Notes under the pieces: model-generated
What the model saw: the letters and a program-made list of their open reading frames with translations, nothing else
Told to the model about the DNA's origin: nothing
Database searches by the model: none
Source of the DNA: Candidatus Heteroclostridium caecigallinarum
GTDB lineage: Bacteria; Bacillota; Clostridia; Christensenellales; CAG-314
Assembly (NCBI GenBank): GCA_904419725.1
Contig: CAJFSP010000003.1
Coordinates: 1-32,969 of the forward strand
DNA length: 32,969 nt
Direction: 5' to 3'
Shown: in pieces, positions 27,805 to 32,969 of the stretch
Numbering within the stretch: the first letter of the stretch is position 1
Layout of the letters: each line of letters begins with the position of its first letter
Made by a program: the position numbers and the translations under genes

Positions 27805-28854
27805 TTACGTTTTGTCGGAAACTTTTTTGCGCAGTTTCTTTTTGCCGAAAGTTTTCAGGCGGTTGTGGTCTTTGAGCCAGGCGACTGTGTCTTTCAGAGT
27901 GTCTTTCAGCGGCCTCGGGTTGAAGCCCAGGCGGAGCCTTGCCTTGGAATTGTCGAAATTACTGTTGACGCCCAGCGTGTAGAGGGAGTATCTGGTAAAC
28001 AGCGGGGGCTGCCTGCGCATTTTGTACCAAAGCTCCGCGAGAGGGGCTGTGAGTTTCGCCAGCCACATAGGCAGCATGACTTTGATTTTTTTCTTGCCGC
28101 TGATGTCGCTGACTATATTCAGCATGTCGCGCACCGCCATATAGTGCCCCGTGAGCAGATAGCACTGACCTTTTTCGCCGTTTTCGACGGCGTCGATGAC
28201 GCCTTGCGCTACGTCGCGCACGTCGACAAAGTCATAGCCGCCTTTTACGCATGCCGTAAGCCCGCCGTCCAGGTAGTCGACAACCATCTGTGTCAGGTGG
28301 CCGCGGCCGTAATCGTTTGGCCCCAGAATGCCCGACGGATGAACGATGCAGGCGTTAAGCCCCTGCGCGGCTTTGTCAAGAATGTACTGGGACGCTTCCG
28401 CCTTTGTTTTTGCGTACAGCCCTTTGACGGCGTCTTTGTCAAAACGGTTTATCTCTTTTATCACGCTGCCTTTTTCGCCTTCGGGTATGGCGTGCACGCT
28501 GCTGACATGCACAAACTTGCGGACGCCTTTTTCAAGCGCCATGTCGGCAATGTTTTTCACGCCGTTTACGTTGACTTCATAGACGCTTTTGTCGTATCCC
28601 GAAGCGATGGATATAACGGCGGCGCAATGTATTACGTTGATTTGGGTGTCAGGGTCGGCGCGGAAAAGGGGTTCGAGCGAATTTTTCGCCGTCACGTCGC
28701 CATACACTATCTGGCAGTCTACGCCTTGGAGGGAATTGAGATTGTCCTGCGGCAAAACAAGACACCGCACCCGTTCTCCACGGGCGACTAGTTGCTTCAC
28801 GATGGTGTTTCCGAGGTGTCCGTTGGCTCCTGTTACAATATACAACTGTTTCAT
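27805..28854 (-). CDS. Extended SDR family NAD(P)-dependent epimerase/dehydratase
   Basis: The 349-residue protein is an extended short-chain dehydrogenase. It begins with the nucleotide-binding motif TGANGHLG (8-15), has the HCAAV segment (76-80) and a catalytic set of Ser 118/119 (HVSSVHAIP) and Tyr147-x3-Lys151 (YAKTK). PSGILGP follows as in dihydroflavonol reductase-like and nucleoside-sugar epimerases. The C-terminal part has a hydrophobic segment (MLPMWLAKLTAPLAELW) and a basic end (FGKKKLRKKVSDK), suggesting contact with the membrane. The ATG has AGGAGGTG 6 bases upstream. Neighbours do not reveal the substrate: tuf converges from one side and a collagen-like gene diverges on the other. 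Family certain; substrate unknown. Confidence 0.88.
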   Translation of the reverse strand: MKQLYIVTGANGHLGNTIVKQLVARGERVRCLVLPQDNLNSLQGVDCQIVYGDVTAKNSLEPLFRADPDTQINVIHCAAVISIASGYDKSVYEVNVNGVKNIADMALEKGVRKFVHVSSVHAIPEGEKGSVIKEINRFDKDAVKGLYAKTKAEASQYILDKAAQGLNACIVHPSGILGPNDYGRGHLTQMVVDYLDGGLTACVKGGYDFVDVRDVAQGVIDAVENGEKGQCYLLTGHYMAVRDMLNIVSDISGKKKIKVMLPMWLAKLTAPLAELWYKMRRQPPLFTRYSLYTLGVNSNFDNSKARLRLGFNPRPLKDTLKDTVAWLKDHNRLKTFGKKKLRKKVSDKT

Positions 28855-28906
28855 GTCAACACCTCCTGTTTACAAGTGTCGTTAGTTTTCCCTTATCCTC
28901 ATATTC

Positions 28907-28935
28907 ATTATACTTCCCGCAAAGGCGGCGGACAA
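28907..28935 (-). promoter_or_regulatory. Candidate promoter of the SDR gene (minus strand)
   Basis: On the minus strand TTGTCC (28935-28930), 17-base spacer and a perfect TATAAT (28912-28907), about 53 bases before the ATG. Confidence 0.6.
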
Positions 28936-28966
28936 TGCTTTTTGCCTATTATGTTTTTAGAAAATA

Positions 28967-29019
28967 GTTTTGAAAACTTATTTTAAATTATATTTGCAAT
29001 CAAATTGGGTTTTCAAAAC
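28967..29019. repeat. Two 11-bp palindrome-like sites, 42 bp apart
   Basis: GTTTTGAAAAC (28967-28977) and GTTTTCAAAAC (29009-29019) are near-palindromes that are also exact reverse complements of each other. Both are followed by TTATTT and AATT, so the sites form a loose direct repeat of about 23 bp in a strongly AT-rich stretch. A 42-bp spacing is four helical turns, which suggests binding sites of one regulator between the divergent SDR and collagen-like genes. Confidence 0.45.
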
Positions 29020-29042
29020 CTTATTTGAATTTTTACGCGGTA

Positions 29043-29070
29043 ACTTAACGGGCGGCAAAACCATAATATA
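29043..29070 (+). promoter_or_regulatory. Possible late-sporulation (sigma-E/K type) promoter of the collagen-like gene
   Basis: CATAATATA (29062-29070) matches the -10 consensus CATAnnnTA of mother-cell sigma factors K and E; AC at 29043-29044 sits 17 bases upstream, as for sigma-K. No good vegetative promoter was found here. This is a short, degenerate pattern. Confidence 0.35.
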
Positions 29071-29123
29071 ACGTAGGCAGTATCATAAGCAAAAAATACA
29101 CGGATATTGCTTGTTGAGGTATT

Positions 29124-30098
29124 ATGTTTGATTTTTTGTTCGGAGGCGGCGGAAATTGCTGCGGCAGGCCTCCGCAATGCGGTGTTCCGGGGCCTACAGG
29201 GCCGAGAGGGCCTCAGGGCAAAAACGGTCCGCAGGGGCTTGTGGGCCCGACGGGTCCGATGGGTCTTCCGGGGGTTGCCGGTTCTGCCGGTCCAACCGGT
29301 CCTACGGGACCTACAGGCCCGCAGGGCGCCCAGGGCGCCGCGGGCGCGCAAGGCGTCAGCGGCCCGACAGGGCCAACCGGTCCGACAGGTCCGGCGGGAG
29401 GTCCGACAGGTCCGACAGGCCCAACCGGCCCGCAGGGGCTTCAAGGCGTTCAAGGTTTGGCCGGCGTGACAGGCTCAACGGGACCGGCCGGCCCGCAGGG
29501 AGCGACAGGCCCAACCGGTCCAACCGGTCCGACAGGCCCTCAGGGCGCGACAGGCGCGCAGGGACCAACGGGAGCGACGGGAACAACGGGCGCGGCGGGT
29601 CCAACCGGCCCGACAGGGCCTACAGGTCCGCAGGGTCCGCAAGGCATACAGGGCGTTCAGGGTACTGCCGGCGCGACCGGCGCCACAGGCGCGGAAGGTC
29701 CTACGGGGCCAACCGGTCCGACAGGTCCTCAAGGTGCGCAGGGCACGGCAGGCGCGACGGGCGCTGAAGGTCCGACAGGTCCGACGGGGCCGACGGGTCC
29801 GCAGGGTCCGCAAGGCATACAGGGCGTTCAGGGTGCTGCCGGTGCGACCGGTGCCACAGGCGCGGAAGGTCCTACGGGGCCAACCGGTCCGACAGGTCCT
29901 CAAGGCGCGCAGGGCACGGCAGGCGCGACGGGCGCGGAAGGTCCAACCGGGCCGACGGGTCCGACCGGCCCTCAGGGTCCGCAAGGGTCTGTTACGCCGG
30001 CGGCGGCGGTAAATGACGCCACCGGCACGGGTGATATCGTTACGCAGTTCAACGAACTGCTTGCCAACATGAGGACGGCAGGTCTGCTGGCCACATGA
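29124..30098 (+). CDS. Collagen-like Gly-X-Y repeat protein, BclA-like
   Basis: The 324-residue protein is almost all collagen-type triplets, mostly GPT and GPQ, from about residue 20 to 288, with one break (GPAGGPT). The N-terminus is short with a Gly run and CCGRPPQC cysteines; it lacks a standard signal peptide and the Bacillus exosporium leader. The last 36 residues ([20 protein letters not shown] and onward) form a small hydrophobic-rich C-terminal domain as in clostridial BclA-like proteins, likely the trimer nucleus. Such proteins form hair-like fibres on spores or cells, with Thr in GPT often O-glycosylated. A 171-bp tandem repeat lies in the second half. GAGGT is close to the ATG (about 4 bases). 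A glycosyltransferase gene converges from downstream. Surface or spore location is inferred. Confidence 0.85.
   Translation: MFDFLFGGGGNCCGRPPQCGVPGPTGPRGPQGKNGPQGLVGPTGPMGLPGVAGSAGPTGPTGPTGPQGAQGAAGAQGVSGPTGPTGPTGPAGGPTGPTGPTGPQGLQGVQGLAGVTGSTGPAGPQGATGPTGPTGPTGPQGATGAQGPTGATGTTGAAGPTGPTGPTGPQGPQGIQGVQGTAGATGATGAEGPTGPTGPTGPQGAQGTAGATGAEGPTGPTGPTGPQGPQGIQGVQGAAGATGATGAEGPTGPTGPTGPQGAQGTAGATGAEGPTGPTGPTGPQGPQGSVTPAAAVNDATGTGDIVTQFNELLANMRTAGLLAT
29598..29987 (+). repeat. 171-bp tandem repeat inside the collagen-like gene
   Basis: Units start at 29598, 29769 and 29940 (the third is partial, about 48 bases). Each full unit encodes 57 residues, that is 19 Gly-X-Y triplets, with the marker GIQGVQG. 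The copies differ at a few mostly silent sites. Length changes by whole units would keep the frame and the triplet phase. Confidence 0.85.
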
Positions 30099-30105
30099 CA
30101 AAAGA

Positions 30106-30134
30106 AAAGACGGCTTTTGCCGTCTTTGTTTTTT
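30106..30134 (+). terminator. Rho-independent terminator after the collagen-like gene
   Basis: AAAGACGGC (30106-30114), loop TTTT, GCCGTCTTT (30119-30127), then GTTTTTT. It lies between two convergent genes and, with the A-rich left arm, may stop both. Confidence 0.85.
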
Positions 30135-30154
30135 GCGACGGGCGCCGCTGTGGT

Positions 30155-31249
30155 TTATTTGTGCTTTGACGCTTTCATGAAAAATTCCCTGTTGTTTTTA
30201 AGCCGTTGTTCCGAAGAAACGGCGATGGCTTTGTCTATCGTTTCCAGGGCGAGAGCGGCGTTGCCGGTGTGGAAGTAAGCCAGGCTCAGCAGGTCATACG
30301 GGTACGCGCCCCAGCACAGAGGCTCGTTTATATAGGACAGCGAGCGGTCTTTGATTTGCAGCGCTTTGCGGCAGAAATAGGCGACGGCGTACCAATCGCC
30401 GCGGGCGTAATAGAACGACGCGGCGTCGATATACGGCTCACGCAGATACGGCGCTTCGGCAACGGCTTTCATCAGCCATTCTTCCGTCTGCCGCGAGGTG
30501 CTTTCGCCGTTTTTGTTTTTGGCGCGCAGGCACGCCGCGATATAGCGCATCGAGGCGCAGCGTTCGTCTTTCCATGTGGCGGAAGGCATTGTCAGATGAT
30601 GCGTCAGCGTTTCGATTGCCTTGTCGTACATGCCGCGGTACATGTATTCACGCCCGAGATAGTGGGTGTTGCGGTCGTCATCGGGGCACTCTTTGACAGA
30701 CAATTCCAGCAAAGGCAGGTAGTCTGAGCGGGATTTTGACGGGTCGGGATAGTGGTTTACCTGTACGCCGTCAGCGAAAGCCGCGGCGTAAGGCTCTTTG
30801 CCGACATATGTCAGTACTTCGTGAACGGGGTGCGTCCAGATGAAATCGCGAGGGGTGTGGATTTTTTCAATCCAGAACACCACGCCTTCGCTGCCGTCGG
30901 CTAAAAACGACCATGTGTAGCGGTATCTGTACTGCTTTATTTTGGGGTTGTATGCCTTTTCGAGTTTCTCGCGCCAGCCCGCTTCCAGCCGTTCGTCCAG
31001 GTCAAGGCACACGCACAGGTCGGCGTCATCCGGCACGAGTTTGAGCGATTCGTTGCGGGCGACGTCGAACCGCCACGGCGAAATGATTTTGCGGGTTACT
31101 TGCACCCCGCGCGAGCGCAGTCTTCCGACGGTGCCGTCGGTAGAGCCTGTGTCCAGTACGACTATATCGTCGGCGCCTTCCAGCGATTTTACCCAGCCGT
31201 CCACAAATTTTTCCTCATTTTTCGCTATCGCGTATACACAGATTTTCAT
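30155..31249 (-). CDS. Family 2 glycosyltransferase with C-terminal TPR-like repeats
   Basis: The 364-residue protein starts with a GT-A glycosyltransferase domain: AIAKNEEKFVDGWVKSL, the sugar-nucleotide motif DTGSTDGT (33-40), WRFDVARNESL (59-69) and the metal-binding DLDERL (DxD-like, 83-88). From about residue 190 it becomes helical with TPR-like pairs (HYLGREYMYRGMYDKAIETL, then AYFHTGNAALALETIDKAIA). There is no membrane segment, so it acts in the cytoplasm. It is the gene next to, and convergent with, the collagen-like gene, which is rich in Thr acceptors; in Bacillus and Clostridioides, glycosyltransferases near bclA genes modify the collagen fibre. That link is inferred. No clear Shine-Dalgarno precedes the ATG at 31249. 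Confidence 0.87.
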   Translation of the reverse strand: MKICVYAIAKNEEKFVDGWVKSLEGADDIVVLDTGSTDGTVGRLRSRGVQVTRKIISPWRFDVARNESLKLVPDDADLCVCLDLDERLEAGWREKLEKAYNPKIKQYRYRYTWSFLADGSEGVVFWIEKIHTPRDFIWTHPVHEVLTYVGKEPYAAAFADGVQVNHYPDPSKSRSDYLPLLELSVKECPDDDRNTHYLGREYMYRGMYDKAIETLTHHLTMPSATWKDERCASMRYIAACLRAKNKNGESTSRQTEEWLMKAVAEAPYLREPYIDAASFYYARGDWYAVAYFCRKALQIKDRSLSYINEPLCWGAYPYDLLSLAYFHTGNAALALETIDKAIAVSSEQRLKNNREFFMKASKHK

Positions 31250-31314
31250 AGTGCATAGTATGCGGTTTTGGTATAATATGACAATATTTGAGTTTCTTAT
31301 TTTTTCAAACGGTA

Positions 31315-31343
31315 TTGATTTTTTATTTTGCCTGCTTTATAAT
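31315..31343 (+). promoter_or_regulatory. gdhA promoter
   Basis: TTGATT (31315-31320), 17-base spacer, TATAAT (31338-31343), 34 bases before the ATG. A second TATAAT at 31272-31277 has no suitable -35. Confidence 0.7.
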
Positions 31344-31377
31344 GAATTTACCCAAAAAACAACGGAGGGACAGAAAC

Positions 31378-32724
31378 ATGTCGTATATTTCAGAAGTTCT
31401 GGCGGCGACAGAAGCCAAGAACTCTTACCAGACCGAATTTTTGCAGACCGTTAAAGAGGTGCTTACGTCGCTCGAACCGGTGATAAACGCCAACGAGGCG
31501 GTTTACAGAAAAAACGCCATTCTCGAAAGAATAGTCGAGCCCGACAGGCAGGTTATGTTCAGAGTCGCCTGGGTGGATGACAACGGTCAGCCGCACGTCA
31601 ACAGGGGATACAGGGTACAATTCAACAACAGCATTGGTCCTTATAAAGGCGGTCTCAGGTTTCACCCTTCGGTAAATCTCAGCATAATGAAGTTTCTCGC
31701 CTTCGAGCAGACCTTCAAAAACAGCCTCACGGGGCTGCCTATGGGCGGCGCGAAGGGCGGCTCCAACTTTGACGCGCGCGGCCGTTCCGACAGCGAAATA
31801 ATGCGTTTCTGCCAGAGTTTCATGATGGAACTTTACAGACATATAGGCCCCGACACGGATATCCCTGCGGGCGATATAGGCGTCGGCGCGAAAGAAATAG
31901 GCTATCTCTACGGACAATATAAACGCATAGTGGGCACTTTCACAAACGGCGTTATTACGGGCAAGGGGCTTTCATACGGCGGTAGCCTTATCAGGCCTGA
32001 GGCTACGGGCTACGGCGCGACCTATTTCCTGCAGGAAGTGCTCGCGCATATGAACGACGGCATCGCCGGCAAAGTATTTGCCCTGTCGGGCTTCGGCAAC
32101 GTGTCGTGGGGCGCGGCTAGCAAAATCACCGAACTCGGCGGCAAAGTCGTGTGCATATCCGGCCCTGACGGCTATGTGTATGACCCTGACGGCATAAGCG
32201 GCGAAAAAATCGACTATATGCTTGTTATGCGCAACTCACTGCGCGATAAGGTCAAAGACTATGCCGATAAATTCGGCGTGGAATTCGTGCCGGGCAAAAA
32301 ACCGTGGGGCAACGTTAAAGCCGACATCTATATGCCGTGCGCTACCCAAAACGAAATCACGCTGGACGACGCCAAGAAAATCGTTGAAATGGGCGTGAAA
32401 GTCGTCAACGAGGTTTCCAACATGCCGACCACCAACGAAGCGCTTGAATACCTGGTGAATAACGGCGTTCTCGTGGCGCCGAGTAAGGCGGTCAACGCGG
32501 GCGGCGTGGCTGTTTCGGGTCTCGAAATGAGCCAGAACAGCGAAAGACTTACCTGGACGGCGGAAGAAGTGGACGCTAAACTCAAACACATAATGGTGAA
32601 TATCCACAAACAGATTACCGATGTCTGTGATGAATACAAACTCGGTTACAATCTTGTGGCAGGCGCTAACCTGGCTGGCTTCCGTAAAGTGGCGGACGCG
32701 ATGATTGCGCAAGGAATAGTATAA
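31378..32724 (+). CDS. gdhA: NADP-type glutamate dehydrogenase
   Basis: GdhA makes glutamate from 2-oxoglutarate, ammonia and NAD(P)H. The 448-residue length and sequence match the small hexameric E. coli/Clostridium type: glutamate site GLRFHPSVNLSIMKFLAFEQ, the catalytic-Lys segment GLPMGGAKGGS, the DIPAGDIGVGAKEIGYLYGQY stretch and the Rossmann fold signature SGFGNVSWGAA. The ATG at 31378 is chosen for GGAGGGA about 8 bases upstream; an open frame back to 31288 would include the promoter. Cofactor choice (NADPH or NADH) is inferred from the subtype and not proven. The gene has its own promoter and terminator, so it is monocistronic. Assignment is certain for the family. Confidence 0.96.
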   Translation: MSYISEVLAATEAKNSYQTEFLQTVKEVLTSLEPVINANEAVYRKNAILERIVEPDRQVMFRVAWVDDNGQPHVNRGYRVQFNNSIGPYKGGLRFHPSVNLSIMKFLAFEQTFKNSLTGLPMGGAKGGSNFDARGRSDSEIMRFCQSFMMELYRHIGPDTDIPAGDIGVGAKEIGYLYGQYKRIVGTFTNGVITGKGLSYGGSLIRPEATGYGATYFLQEVLAHMNDGIAGKVFALSGFGNVSWGAASKITELGGKVVCISGPDGYVYDPDGISGEKIDYMLVMRNSLRDKVKDYADKFGVEFVPGKKPWGNVKADIYMPCATQNEITLDDAKKIVEMGVKVVNEVSNMPTTNEALEYLVNNGVLVAPSKAVNAGGVAVSGLEMSQNSERLTWTAEEVDAKLKHIMVNIHKQITDVCDEYKLGYNLVAGANLAGFRKVADAMIAQGIV

Positions 32725-32793
32725 GCGCCATATCTCGCTCACGCTGCGACATGCCGCTTGGCTAAGGCGTTTACAAAGTAGAACCAACCCTCA

Positions 32794-32812
32794 GTCACGC
32801 CGACGGCGTGAC
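32794..32812. repeat. REP-like palindrome after gdhA
   Basis: GTCACGCC (32794-32801) and GGCGTGAC (32805-32812) form a perfect 8-bp stem, flanked by CCCTCA on the left and GGCTCACTT on the right. The pattern CCCTCAGTCACGCC...GGCGTGAC resembles small palindromic repeats I have seen between genes in gut Clostridia. The 32725-32880 stretch has no coding frame. Confidence 0.5.
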
Positions 32813-32879
32813 GGCTCACTTGCGAACGGAGCAATCGACTTATTCAAGAGGCAAACAGAAAAGTATAAATAAAAAGTCA

Positions 32880-32923
32880 AGCCCTTTCGGACGAAAAATT
32901 TTGTCCGAAAGGGCTATTTTTTT
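32880..32923 (+). terminator. Rho-independent terminator downstream of gdhA
   Basis: AGCCCTTTCGGAC (32880-32892) pairs perfectly with GTCCGAAAGGGCT (32903-32915), loop GAAAAATTTT, then A and seven T (32917-32923). Confidence 0.9.
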
Positions 32924-32934
32924 GTTGAAATCTA

Positions 32935-32968
32935 TTGACATTTTGGCGGGGGGGGGGGGGGGTATAAT
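32935..32968 (+). promoter_or_regulatory. Promoter with a poly-G spacer at the window edge
   Basis: A perfect TTGACA (32935-32940) and a perfect TATAAT (32963-32968) are separated by 22 bases, of which the last 15 are G (32948-32962). At 10 G the spacer would be the optimal 17. The pattern looks like a slipped-strand phase-variable promoter; the gene it drives is outside the window. An assembly or sequencing artefact at the end of a contig is the alternative. Confidence 0.6.
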
Positions 32969-32969
32969 T

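Noticed and set aside
28967..28977. Spo0A box
   Set aside because: GTTTTGAAAAC lacks the TCG core of the Spo0A site (TTTGTCGAAAA), so the match is only superficial.
29598..29987. Regular repeats resembling a CRISPR array
   Set aside because: The repeats are contiguous coding units of Gly-X-Y triplets without unique spacers, and no cas gene is nearby.

Overview
The window reads as chromosomal core DNA from a moderately GC-rich, probably endospore-forming member of the Bacillota, class Clostridia. This rests on gene order (comF-secA-prfB; mrnC-thyX-rlmB-sigH; dnaX-ybaB-recR; rpoB-rpoC-L7Ae-like-rpsL-rpsG-fusA-tuf), strong AGGAGG ribosome binding sites, CwlD-type amidase and SigH homologues, and a collagen-like surface protein. 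Genus cannot be set from the sequence alone. No tRNA, rRNA, CRISPR array, prophage or insertion sequence was seen.

Layout. 1-5380: end of a comF gene, secA, a candidate orphan small RNA, prfB (without the usual frameshift) and tsaD. 5475-7700: a tightly overlapping three-gene operon of a flavin-binding-fold/ferredoxin fusion, a zinc-type macrodomain and a class M sirtuin, which looks like a protein ADP-ribosylation/de-ADP-ribosylation module. 7777-8581: a DnaA-box cluster in front of a cwlD-like amidase gene. 8680-13731: a long run of information-processing genes (mrnC, thyX, rlmB, sigH, dnaX, ybaB, recR, a small membrane protein) with 1-13 nt overlaps or short gaps; dnaX carries an A10 run positioned to yield a short gamma-type product. 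13831-15198 (minus strand): rqcP and the fused ispDF. 15490-27689: RNA polymerase beta and beta-prime, an L7Ae-like protein, S12, S7, EF-G and EF-Tu. 27805-31249: an extended SDR enzyme (minus), a collagen-like Gly-X-Y protein (plus) and a convergent family 2 glycosyltransferase (minus). 31378-32724: glutamate dehydrogenase. The last 35 bases hold a TTGACA box and a TATAAT box separated by a spacer containing 15 consecutive G.

Most genes are housekeeping. The parts that deserve attention are the sirtuin/macrodomain/redox operon, the dnaX slippage site with an abutting stem-loop, the poly-G promoter at the window edge (a possible phase switch or an assembly artefact), the DnaA boxes away from any recognisable origin, the secA-prfB intergenic RNA, and the collagen/glycosyltransferase locus. 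All functional statements are from reading motifs and gene order; no database search was run.
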